From Pseudomonadota bacterium (GTDB taxonomy: Bacteria; Pseudomonadota; Alphaproteobacteria; Micropepsales; Micropepsaceae), in contig JANYBR010000408.1 in NCBI GenBank assembly GCA_025360685.1, forward strand, positions 1 to 14,915: a DNA stretch of 14,915 bases, read 5' to 3'. This document shows, piece after piece, positions 7,801-13,654 of this stretch; positions within the stretch are counted from its first letter, which is position 1, and each line of letters opens with the position of its first letter. The position numbers were made by a program, and so were the translations under genes. The notes beneath the pieces were generated by a model. That model searched no databases and was not told the DNA's origin. It saw only the letters and a program-made list of their open reading frames with translations.

Positions 7801-8151
7801 GGCTACGGCCTCGGCGCGCAGGCGATGGCGGGCGGGAGCTTTCACGCGCCATTCTTCATTGTCTCGTGGCCGACGGGTGAATTCGGCGGTATGGGGCTCG
7901 AGGGCGCGGTGCGGCTCGGCTATCGCAAGGAACTCGAAGCCCAGCCGACACCGCAGGCCAAGGAAGAGCTGTTCAGGCAGATGGTGGCGCAGTCCTATGC
8001 CCGCGGCAAAGCCATCAACATGGCGGCGCATCTGGAGATCGACGACGTCATCGATCCGGCCGACACGCGGCGCTGGATCATGCGCGGCTACCGCTCGGTC
8101 CCGCCGCGCGATACGAACGCCAGACGGCGCGGCTTCGTCGATACCTGGTGA
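4825..8151 (+). CDS. Single-chain biotin-dependent acyl-CoA carboxylase (BC-BCCP-CT fusion)
   Basis: One 1108-residue chain carries all three activities of a biotin carboxylase complex. Biotin carboxylase spans about residues 15-465: ILIANRGEISVRIAR at the N-terminus, the ATP-grasp glycine loop AIAGGGGRGM (171-180), and EANPRLQVEH (304-313) with the catalytic Glu, Asn and Arg. A linker rich in Ala and Pro (about 478-503) leads to the biotinyl domain (504-571), with the biotinylated lysine K538 in EAMKMEH. The carboxyltransferase half, similar to propionyl-CoA/methylcrotonyl-CoA carboxylase beta chains, runs from about 600 to the end (GINSGRCFAGNAALLG, DTPGFMVGPEAE). Order and size (about 120 kDa) match the single-chain long-chain acyl-CoA carboxylases described as homohexamers. 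It would make a 2-carboxyacyl-CoA such as methylmalonyl-CoA from an acyl-CoA, bicarbonate and ATP. Substrate length cannot be read from sequence. The start at 4825 has AGGA 10 nt upstream; an ATG at 4864 gives the usual family N-terminus and is a serious alternative. The gene follows btuB by 13 nt. Confidence 0.92.
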   Translation: MAESADCHFPDPAMTFKSILIANRGEISVRIARAAADLGLRSVAVYSGDDAHSLHVTTADSAQALGADGAAAYLDIERVIGCAKAASCEAIHPGYGFLSENAQFAQACEKAGLVFIGPSPHVLSIFGDKARARALAERFGVPILAGTPGPATLEETHAFFAAQKRPILIKAIAGGGGRGMRIVTAKAELESAYNRCKSEALTSFGNDAVYAEAFMPKARHIEVQVAGDGKSASHIWERDCTLQRRYQKIVEYGPAPELDPGLRKQLCDAAVWLADDVGLRGLATFEFLVDPNPPRHGSAFAFIEANPRLQVEHTVTEEITGIDLVAVQIELARGRTLRDIGLRQEEIPEPRGFAVQLRVSMERLEADGTIKPSGGTLRKFSPPSGPGVRVDTFGYEGYTTNPGYDPLLAKVIVHGPDFVATMARARRALSEFVIEGVQSNIAFLHALISDEAVLAGQTSTRFVEEHTADLVAKAAKWRPAGTAAGSPAAAGPAAAFAPAPAGTIAVPAPMQAKIISIDVKVGDVVAAGASVAVLEAMKMEHLVGAAVSGRVHSIAGAPGAVLAEGEPLMFLTPEDVTVAGAAARKARDPEFIRPDLAESNTRHAFSLDENRPDAVARRRKTNQRTARENLEQLCDPGSFIEYGAMAFAAQRRRRSLEDLIKNTPGDGIITGIGTVNAAEFGENRARCAVMAYDYTVLAGTQGGMNHQKKDRLLKVAEEWKLPIVCFAEGGGGRPGDTDIPGVAGLDVPTFRQYAKLSGLIPRIGINSGRCFAGNAALLGCSDVIIAAANSNIGMGGPAMIEGGGLGVYTPDEVGPMSVQVPNGVVDVAVADEIEAIEVAKKYLGYFQGSLSKWDMANQKELRHLIPENRLRVYDSRKVIDTLADTGSVLELRPDFGPGMLTALIRIEGQPFGLIANNPMHLAGAIDGPCADKAARFMQLCEVFGLPIISLCDTPGFMVGPEAEKHSLVRRVSRMFIIGGALTVPMFTVVLRKGYGLGAQAMAGGSFHAPFFIVSWPTGEFGGMGLEGAVRLGYRKELEAQPTPQAKEELFRQMVAQSYARGKAINMAAHLEIDDVIDPADTRRWIMRGYRSVPPRDTNARRRGFVDTW

Positions 8152-8152
8152 G

Positions 8153-8674
8153 CTATTCGGCGGCCAGCGAGATGGCTGCCTGGTGCACCGGACAGGCGTC
8201 GGGTGGACACGCGACGGAATCGCAAAGACGGCAGATATAGTCACCGTCCTGCTCGGTCCTGACCAGCGGCATGAGCAGCTTTTCAAGCAGCGTACTCAGC
8301 TGTTCCTGCTCGCGCGTTGAGAGCGGAGCAACGATATCGCGCAGGGCATTGCAGCGTGAAACCAGCACGTCCTTGGCGCGCGCGCGTCCTCTTTTGGTGA
8401 GATAGAGCGCAACGGCGCGCTTGTCCTTGGTGTCTCGGCGTTCGACGCAGCCATTGGCCTCGAGCTTGTCGACGAGCCGTACAGTCGCCGGATGCGACAG
8501 GCGCAGTGTCCGGCTGAGTTGTGAGTTCGAGCAACCCTCATAGAACGCAATCACGTTAAGCGCCGCCGCCACAGAGTCGGTCTGGTTGGGGTGACGCTTG
8601 ATCATTCGTTCGAGCCGGTCGGCGACCTCGCCCGAAAGGGCGCCGAGCAGATTGGCCGTTCTGAGTGTCGACAA
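8153..8674 (-). CDS. MarR-family regulator with a four-cysteine C-terminal tail
   Basis: A winged helix-turn-helix protein of 173 residues. Helix 1 is TANLLGALSGEVADRLERM; the recognition region is NSQLSRTLRLSHPATVRLVDKL, and the wing is VERRDTKDKRAVALYLTKRG, all typical of MarR. The C-terminus adds ICRLCDSVACPPDACPVHQ, a CxxC-x4-C-x4-C arrangement (Cys 148, 151, 156, 161) that could bind metal or sense oxidants. The start chosen is TTG at 8672-8674, because GGAAGAGG lies 5 nt upstream and helix 1 then sits at the usual distance from the start. The same frame reaches back to an ATG at 8743 (196 residues), but that extension runs through the divergent promoter and has no ribosome binding site. 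The gene converges on the carboxylase (one base between stops) and is divergent from the DUF417 operon, its likely target. Confidence 0.88.
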   Translation of the reverse strand: MSTLRTANLLGALSGEVADRLERMIKRHPNQTDSVAAALNVIAFYEGCSNSQLSRTLRLSHPATVRLVDKLEANGCVERRDTKDKRAVALYLTKRGRARAKDVLVSRCNALRDIVAPLSTREQEQLSTLLEKLLMPLVRTEQDGDYICRLCDSVACPPDACPVHQAAISLAAE

Positions 8675-8679
8675 GATCG

Positions 8680-8687
8680 CCTCTTCC
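8680..8687 (-). promoter_or_regulatory. Ribosome binding site deciding the MarR TTG start
   Basis: GGAAGAGG on the minus strand lies 5 nt before the TTG at 8672-8674. The ATG at 8743 has only an AT-rich and TG-rich sequence upstream. This supports the shorter MarR product. Confidence 0.5.
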
Positions 8688-8697
8688 GGATTCGCGC

Positions 8698-8726
8698 TTG
8701 ACAGTATGCACTCTAGCGCATTAGAT
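8698..8726 (+). promoter_or_regulatory. Sigma-70-type promoter of the DUF417-VOC-GNAT operon
   Basis: A perfect TTGACA (8698-8703) is separated by exactly 17 bp from TTAGAT (8721-8726). Transcription would start near 8733, about 30 nt before the GTG at 8763, and inside the TATGTG/CACATA palindrome. A weaker opposing promoter for the MarR gene may overlap it on the minus strand (TTGCAC at 8733-8738, 17 bp, TAGAGT at 8710-8715). Confidence 0.65.
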
Positions 8727-8729
8727 AAG

Positions 8730-8748
8730 TATGTGCAACACACACATA
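8730..8748. promoter_or_regulatory. Candidate MarR operator palindrome
   Basis: TATGTG-N7-CACATA is a perfect six-base inverted repeat, 19 bp overall, the size typical of MarR operators. It covers the predicted start of the plus-strand transcript and the possible -35 of the MarR promoter, so binding would shut off both. The assignment is inferred from position and symmetry only. Confidence 0.5.
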
Positions 8749-8752
8749 TATT

Positions 8753-8756
8753 GGAG
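8753..8756 (+). promoter_or_regulatory. Ribosome binding site for the DUF417 gene
   Basis: GGAG lies 6 nt before the GTG at 8763-8765. That GTG is not in the frame that encodes the membrane helices, which is the main evidence that the gene has shifted frame near 8805-8809. Confidence 0.6.
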
Positions 8757-8762
8757 AAAATC

Positions 8763-9228
8763 GTGTCCCTTGCAGAAATTGCCTCCGGAAAACGCCTGCA
8801 GCGCTTTGGTGCTGCGTTACAGCCTGGTGTTCTTCTTTGTGGCCTTCGGGCTCTACAAATTCACGCCGCAGGAAGCGGCCGGAGTTCAGCCGCTGATTGC
8901 CAACAGCCCCGTTCGCTTCTGGATCTACCGGATTTTCGACGTGCGACATGGTTCGGATTTCATCGGCGTCATCGAGATCGCGCTTGGCGTGCTGGTGGCC
9001 GTGCGCCCGCTCAACGCCCGCTTGTCCGCAATCGGCAGCCTGGGAATGATCTTCGCGCTGGGCACGACACTGAGCTTTCTGTTCTCGACCCCGGGGCTCG
9101 ATCCGCAATCCTCCGACGCTGGCTTCATCTTGAAGGACCTGACTTTGCTCGGTGCCGCGATCTGGACTGCAGGCGAAGCGTTAGCTGCGTTTTCGGCCAA
9201 GACCTCCGCCTCGATTGCAACGGCCTGA
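8763..9228 (+). CDS. DUF417 (YkgB/RclC-like) inner-membrane protein, apparent frameshift near the start
   Basis: The main frame gives a small integral membrane protein with about four helices and the family signatures LRYSLVFFFVAFGLYKFTPQEA, VQPLIANSPVRFWIY, FIGVIEIALGVLV and, near the end, GFILKDLTLLGAAIW. These align with the DUF417 family, which includes E. coli YkgB, also named RclC, from the reactive-chlorine resistance operon; its biochemical role is not established. The best start, GTG at 8763 with GGAG 6 nt upstream, opens a different frame that reads MSLAEIASGKRLQRF. This resembles the short N-terminus expected before the first helix. One surplus base around TTTGG (8805-8809) would join the two frames as ...LQRFVLRYS.... 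Read without a shift, the main frame extends from an ATG at 8731 with an implausible leader (CPLQKLPPENACSA). It is therefore either a real frameshift, a sequencing error, or a gene starting at the GTG at 8809. It is followed after 8 nt by the VOC gene. Confidence 0.75.
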
Positions 9229-9236
9229 GTGTCGTC

Positions 9237-9632
9237 GTGCTGGACCACATTTCCCTTGGCATCACGGAACTCAAGCGCAGCAGGCGCTTCTACGACGCGG
9301 CCCTGCGGCCGCTCGGCGTTGTGCGCCTGCTCGATTTCGAGGGCCGCGGCTCGGACTATGGCTCGATGGCGCCGCCGCTGGGCGTAGAGTTCACGATCAC
9401 GCAGGAAGACAATGTCGCGCCGTGCGCTGGTCAGCATGTGTGCTTCCGCGCGCCTGACAAGGGTGCCATGGTCGCATTTCACGTTGCGGCGCTGCGCGAG
9501 GGCGGTCGCGATAACGGCGAACCTGGATTGCGCGTCCATTATCACGAAGATTATTTCGCCGCCTTCGTTCTGGATCCCGACGGGCACAACATCGAGGCGG
9601 CCTGCCACGCACTCGACCCAATCGGCTTATGA
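9237..9632 (+). CDS. VOC-superfamily (glyoxalase/bleomycin-resistance fold) protein
   Basis: A 131-residue protein starting VLDHISLGITELKRSRRFYDAALRPLG, the usual opening of small vicinal-oxygen-chelate proteins. The metal-ligand positions of the fold are visible: the His of LDHISLG at the start and the Glu of DPDGHNIEA near the end, with H in GQHVCF in the middle. The family includes glyoxalase I, fosfomycin-resistance enzymes and many uncharacterised isomerases and lyases; no specific substrate can be read. The GTG at 9237 is chosen because family members begin M-L-D-H at this point; the ribosome binding site is weak, which suggests translation coupled to the preceding DUF417 gene. It is the middle gene of the three-gene operon. 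Frames open upstream of 9237 are out-of-frame readings of the DUF417 gene. Confidence 0.85.
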   Translation: MLDHISLGITELKRSRRFYDAALRPLGVVRLLDFEGRGSDYGSMAPPLGVEFTITQEDNVAPCAGQHVCFRAPDKGAMVAFHVAALREGGRDNGEPGLRVHYHEDYFAAFVLDPDGHNIEAACHALDPIGL

Positions 9633-9639
9633 GATTGAC

Positions 9640-10104
9640 ATGGAGAACGAACTTGAAGGTCGAGGCATATTGATCCGGCGCGCCGCGGGAACGGATGCAG
9701 ATGTCGTCGTGGCGAATTCACTCGAATTCAATATCGAGGACGGACACCCGTTCTCGCCCGCCGCCGTCGCTGCCATGCTGCGGCTGCTGGAACCGGAATG
9801 TCAGGACGGATTGATCCTGCTTCTTCTCGTCGATGGTGAAATTTGCGGCCATGGCGTGCTCTGCTTCGGATACGGAACCGAACATGGCGGCCGCGATACG
9901 TTCATCGAGGAAATCTACATCATGCCCCGCCTGCGCGCGCAGGGCTTCGGCAGAATCCTGATGCAGGCACTCGAAGACGCCGCGCGTGATGCCGGTTGCA
10001 CGGCCATTCACCTTGAAGTGATGCCGAACAACCGTGCCGAACGACTGTATCGCCGATTGGGCTATGATGATCGCGGCAGCCTGTTGCTTTCAAAGCAGGT
10101 TTGA
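9640..10104 (+). CDS. GNAT-family N-acetyltransferase
   Basis: A 154-residue acetyltransferase that would transfer acetyl from acetyl-CoA to an amine. Motif A, which binds the pantetheine pyrophosphate, is seen as EEIYIMPRLRAQGFGRILMQ (residues 90-109), with the R/QxxGxG core RAQGFG. Motif B follows as AIHLEVMPNNRAERLYRRLGY (122-142). The acceptor is unknown; the family covers small molecules and protein N-termini or lysines. The ATG at 9640 is chosen because upstream codons in this frame belong to the VOC gene read in another frame. The start lies 7 nt after the VOC stop. It ends the DUF417-VOC-GNAT operon and converges on cheR. Confidence 0.87.
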   Translation: MENELEGRGILIRRAAGTDADVVVANSLEFNIEDGHPFSPAAVAAMLRLLEPECQDGLILLLLVDGEICGHGVLCFGYGTEHGGRDTFIEEIYIMPRLRAQGFGRILMQALEDAARDAGCTAIHLEVMPNNRAERLYRRLGYDDRGSLLLSKQV

Positions 10105-10124
10105 GCTGAAGCGCTGCGCTCAGC
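10105..10124. terminator. Possible bidirectional hairpin between GNAT and cheR
   Basis: GCTGAAGCG and CGCTCAGC can pair around a 3-nt loop with one bulged A, right between two converging stop codons. There is no T-run on either side, so it may only slow transcription or act with Rho. The inverted repeat is certain; termination is inferred. Confidence 0.3.
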
Positions 10125-10959
10125 CCGTCGCGGCAAGCCGCTGCACCGCGGCTTTCGCGTGTCTGTAGATGTGTGAGGTGCCATCGACCGGCACGAATGC
10201 ATTGGCCGGCGTCAGGGGTGTCTCCGTGTGGCCGAGAACAAGCACGCCGTCCGGCACCAGCGTGTCGGCGACCTTCTCCAGCACGGACGACTTGGTCTTC
10301 TGGTCGAAGTAAAGCAGCACATTGCGGCAGAACACGACATCGAGATCGTCGAGCCAGCCGAACGAGTCGAGCAAGTTGAAGGTGCGGAACGACACCATGC
10401 GCCGAAGGTTTTCGTGAACGCGCCAGTTGCCGCCGTCCTGGGTGAAATGCGCCACGAGGCGGCGGATGGCGAGCCCGCGCTGAACTTCGTAGTGCGTGTA
10501 GAGCCCACCTTCGGCGCGCGCGATTATTTCCGAACTGATATCCGTGGCGATCAGGTCGACCGTCCAACCCTTTGCCACCAACTTGTGGTCGTGAAGCAGC
10601 ATGGCGATCGAATAGGCCTCCTGCCCCGCCGCGCAGGCGGCGCTCCAGATCCGCAGGCGTTTGCTGTCTTTGCGGCGCTCCAGAAGCTGAGGCAGGACAA
10701 CGTCGCGAAACCTGTCGAAGACCGCCCGGTCGCGGAAGAACGAGGACTCGTTCGTCGTCATCGCTTCGGCGACCGCACGCGCGAGGGTTTCTCGCCCATG
10801 TCGCAACTCATGGATCAACGCGCTCATTGTGCGAAAGCCAAATCGGCGCAGAACGCTGGTCAGCCGGCCTTCGATGAATTGGGCCTTGTTGGCGCGCAGT
10901 ACCAGTCCGGACCGCCGGCGCACCAGCTGTGCGAGAAATGAAAAATCGTCCGGCTTCAT
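10120..10959 (-). CDS. cheR: CheR-type protein-glutamate O-methyltransferase
   Basis: A 279-residue S-adenosylmethionine-dependent methyltransferase of the CheR family, which methylates glutamates on chemoreceptors. The N-terminal all-alpha domain (1-70) ends in the family motif TTNESSFFRD (68-77). The SAM site is IWSAACAAGQEAYSIAML (104-121), where most CheR proteins have GEE and this one has GQE. D140 in LIATDIS contacts the SAM ribose in the family, and FCRNVLLYFD (210-219) is the conserved active-site strand. The length is normal for CheR. No chemoreceptor, CheA, CheW or CheB lies in the window; instead the gene follows a single-domain receiver by 9 nt, with chpT further upstream. Its substrate may therefore be a receptor encoded elsewhere or another signalling protein. 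Confidence 0.92.
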   Translation of the reverse strand: MKPDDFSFLAQLVRRRSGLVLRANKAQFIEGRLTSVLRRFGFRTMSALIHELRHGRETLARAVAEAMTTNESSFFRDRAVFDRFRDVVLPQLLERRKDSKRLRIWSAACAAGQEAYSIAMLLHDHKLVAKGWTVDLIATDISSEIIARAEGGLYTHYEVQRGLAIRRLVAHFTQDGGNWRVHENLRRMVSFRTFNLLDSFGWLDDLDVVFCRNVLLYFDQKTKSSVLEKVADTLVPDGVLVLGHTETPLTPANAFVPVDGTSHIYRHAKAAVQRLAATG

Positions 10960-10968
10960 CGCCGCGGC

Positions 10969-11334
10969 TTATGCAAGCCCGACTTCGGCGAGCTTGGCTT
11001 CGATGATGCCGCGGTCGAACGGCTTCATGATGGTTTCGTTGGCACCGGCACTCATTGCTTCGGTAATATGCGCGACATCGTTTTCCGTCGTGCAGAACAG
11101 GACGACGGGATGCTCGCCGCCTTTTTCACGCCGCAGGGTTCTGAGAAACTCGATGCCGTTCATGTTCGGCATGCTCCAGTCCAGAAGGATGAGCTCGGGC
11201 ATCTTGGCGCGGCATGCAGCCAACGCCGAGACGCCGTCCTCCGCTTCGCCGGTTTGGAAGTGAAGATCGGAGAGAATCCGGCAGGCAACCTTGCGGATTA
11301 CGCGGCTGTCGTCGACGACAAGGCAATGTTTCAT
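10969..11334 (-). CDS. CheY-like single-domain response regulator
   Basis: A 121-residue receiver domain with no output domain. The acidic pocket is D8-D9 in LVVDDS, the phosphorylated residue is D52 in LILLDWSMPNMNG, the switch Thr is T82/T83 in LFCTTEND, and the invariant lysine is K104 in IMKPF. All catalytic residues are present, so it should accept phosphate. The ATG at 11334 gives the family N-terminus MKHCLVVDDS; the frame reaches back to 11379 but those residues are not receiver-like. It could be phosphorylated by the neighbouring ChpT or by a kinase elsewhere, and could act by protein contact, for instance with CheR. It lies 92 nt after chpT and 9 nt before cheR. Calling it CheY in the motor-binding sense would go beyond the evidence. 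Confidence 0.9.
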   Translation of the reverse strand: MKHCLVVDDSRVIRKVACRILSDLHFQTGEAEDGVSALAACRAKMPELILLDWSMPNMNGIEFLRTLRREKGGEHPVVLFCTTENDVAHITEAMSAGANETIMKPFDRGIIEAKLAEVGLA

Positions 11335-11426
11335 GGCGCGTTGACCCCGTTGCGGCCACTTTGTGGACCGCTGCCGCATTCAATCGGGCAGACTAGAGCG
11401 GCGACGGTAAACGCCGCGTTTAAGGG

Positions 11427-12047
11427 TTAACCTGCGGCCAGCTCGACGACGCCTTCTCTGGCGGTCAGCGTCAGGCCGGCGTTCAGAAAGCGCGAAAGCT
11501 TGTGTGTCAGATAGGGCTGGATACCGCGTGCATCCAGCTGCCCCTCGCCGGATTCACCGCGCACCGCCTTTTGCACTTCGTCCTGTGCCCGCGCATGCGG
11601 ACTGCTGGCAACGATTTTGAAGGAAGGAGCGGCCGCATCGGCGCTCGTCACGACCGTGAGTTGGCCGCCGCGCGGCAGGCAGTCGGCGCCCAGAAGCGCC
11701 GCGTTCATGAGCAGCTTGGCCCAGTTCTTGGGCCAGTTCACATGCGGAGACTGCCAGTCCAGCTGGATTTTGCCGCCATCGAGCAGTCCGCCGACCAGCC
11801 GACCGACCTCGCCGATGTCGAGTTCGGCACCCGCCGAGCCGGCTGCGCCGAAGGCAATCCGGAGAAATTGAAGACGCGCCAAGGCCTGGAGGGCGCTCGA
11901 CGAAACGATCTTCAGTGCATCGGCACGCATGGCCGCATCGCGCTCGTCTTCCATGACCTCCAGGCCGTTGACCACGGCACCCAGAGGTCCCACAAGGTCG
12001 TGACACACGCGGCTGACAAGAAAAGCAGCGAATTCGATGTCATCCAT
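11427..12047 (-). CDS. chpT: Histidine phosphotransferase ChpT
   Basis: A 206-residue protein of the alphaproteobacterial HPTransfase family (DUF2328), which passes phosphate from the hybrid kinase CckA to CtrA and CpdR in the cell-cycle relay. The N-terminal helical hairpin carries the phospho-accepting His at residue 16 in FLVSRVCHDLVGPLGAVVNG. The C-terminal half is a degenerate kinase-like ATPase fold (WAKLLMNAALLGADCLPRGG) that lacks a usable nucleotide site, as in known ChpT proteins. The length is normal. The ATG at 12047 places the His motif at its usual distance from the N-terminus; GGAG lies 12 nt upstream, a little far. A TTAA-N7-TTAA element lies about 60 bp upstream. It is the first gene on this strand, ahead of the receiver and cheR, and divergent from cysQ. 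Confidence 0.92.
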   Translation of the reverse strand: MDDIEFAAFLVSRVCHDLVGPLGAVVNGLEVMEDERDAAMRADALKIVSSSALQALARLQFLRIAFGAAGSAGAELDIGEVGRLVGGLLDGGKIQLDWQSPHVNWPKNWAKLLMNAALLGADCLPRGGQLTVVTSADAAAPSFKIVASSPHARAQDEVQKAVRGESGEGQLDARGIQPYLTHKLSRFLNAGLTLTAREGVVELAAG

Positions 12048-12108
12048 GGACGGGCGGATCTCCGGAGGGAAAGTATGGTTTTCAATTGGTAACTGTCACT
12101 CTCGCCTA

Positions 12109-12123
12109 TTAAGGAATGCTTAA
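12109..12123. promoter_or_regulatory. Candidate CtrA box between chpT and cysQ
   Basis: TTAA-GGAATGC-TTAA has the exact half-site spacing of the CtrA consensus (TTAA-N7-TTAA, usually followed by C; here G on one strand and T on the other). It lies in the 77-bp divergent region and overlaps the cysQ ribosome binding site. Regulation of chpT by the pathway it serves would be sensible, but part of the match is the AAGGA ribosome binding site itself, so chance is a real alternative. Confidence 0.35.
12111..12115 (+). promoter_or_regulatory. cysQ: Ribosome binding site that fixes the cysQ start
   Basis: AAGGA lies 9 nt before the ATG at 12125-12127 but directly abuts the in-frame ATG at 12116. 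The spacing favours the later start. Confidence 0.6.
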
Positions 12124-12124
12124 G

Positions 12125-12912
<788 letters not shown>

Positions 12913-12916
<4 letters not shown>

Positions 12917-13155
12917 CGGTCGAAATTATTGCGGTTCGAATAGAAGATCAGCGCCATCAGTCCGCCGCCGACGCCCAGCGTGATCAGCGAACCGGCGATC
13001 AACGCGAACCAGCCGAACGCGCTCATCTGCACGTCGCCGAGCACGTCCCATGTGTAGATACCGTACCAGACAGAAATCGCGAGGAAGCCGATCAGCACGC
13101 CGAGTGCGAGCCAACCGGCGCTGGAAAGTGGGGTGTTGCTGTCGTTGTTGGGCAT
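12913..13155 (-). CDS. Small two-helix membrane protein
   Basis: An 80-residue protein with two hydrophobic helices, about residues 14-36 (WLALGVLIGFLAISVWYGIY) and 46-71 (FGWFALIAGSLITLGVGGGL, then MALIFYS), and a basic C-terminus (SNRNNFDR). It has no signal for cleavage and should sit in the inner membrane. No named family is recognised. It starts 15 nt after nfeD and ends the SPFH-NfeD operon, so it may work with that membrane-microdomain pair. Coding status is supported by close operon spacing and clean hydrophobic segments. It overlaps the end of converging cysQ by three bases. Confidence 0.75.
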
Positions 13156-13170
13156 GAAACCCGGCTGATA

Positions 13171-13644
13171 TCACGGCGTCGGCGCCATATGCACTTTGAA
13201 GACGGCACCGTCCGCCGCGGAAATTTTCAACATGTCGCCTTTCATCGGCGCCGAATCGTCGGTGACGACGGCGTTCCACCGCGTGTCGTCGACCCTTACC
13301 GCACCACGACCGTTGATGAAATTCTCCTCCGCCTTCACCACGCGGCCGACATATTGCGCGCTGCGATCGTTGAGAGTGGTGTGCGTGCTGCGCTCGGCGC
13401 GCCCCCACGCCGAACGCTTCCAAGCCGCCGTGGCTACGACTGACAACACCGCAAAAAGGAAGACCGCAAGGCTTCCATCCAGTGACGGGTCAAAAAACTT
13501 CAGGACGCCAACCATGAGCGCGGCCAGGCCGGGCCAGAGAAGGTACTGCGTCGTGCTCGCGATTTCGACAGTCAGCAGAATTGCGCCAAGCGCCCACCAG
13601 TGCCAGGCCGGCTGGTCGTTCAAAAATTGTGTGATGCCACTCAT
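13171..13644 (-). CDS. NfeD-family membrane protein
   Basis: A 157-residue short-form NfeD protein. The N-terminal half has hydrophobic helices (WHWWALGAILLTVEIA, then YLLWPGLAALMVGVLKF, then LAVFLFAVLSVVATAAW). The C-terminal half is a soluble OB-fold (YVGRVVKAEENFINGRGAVRV, DTRWNAVV, MLKISAADGAVFKVH), as expected. Short NfeD proteins are typically encoded beside SPFH/stomatin proteins and are thought to work with them in membrane organisation or quality control. The ATG at 13644 has GAGGAG 5-6 nt upstream; this site overlaps the TGA of the SPFH gene, so the two are probably translationally coupled. The start lies 10 nt after that stop. Confidence 0.92.
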   Translation of the reverse strand: MSGITQFLNDQPAWHWWALGAILLTVEIASTTQYLLWPGLAALMVGVLKFFDPSLDGSLAVFLFAVLSVVATAAWKRSAWGRAERSTHTTLNDRSAQYVGRVVKAEENFINGRGAVRVDDTRWNAVVTDDSAPMKGDMLKISAADGAVFKVHMAPTP

Positions 13645-13654
13645 GGCCGTCTCC

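Noticed and set aside
8675..8743. MarR start at the ATG at 8743
   Set aside because: This extension spans the TTGACA promoter and part of the palindrome, has no ribosome binding site and does not look like MarR helix 1.
8598..9236. Upstream part of a 344-codon frame leading into the VOC gene
   Set aside because: It crosses the MarR gene, the promoter and the DUF417 gene in a non-coding frame. Only the piece from 9237 (VOC), and perhaps 8763-8807 (start of the DUF417 gene), is meaningful.
11398..11417. GCGGCG / CGCCGC inverted repeat between chpT and the receiver gene
   Set aside because: The stem is six bases with no T-run on either strand, so it is not a convincing terminator; such short GC stems are common here.
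11419..11430. TTAAGGGTTAAC, resembling a CtrA site
   Set aside because: The half-sites are only 3 bp apart instead of 7, and the motif overlaps the chpT stop codon.
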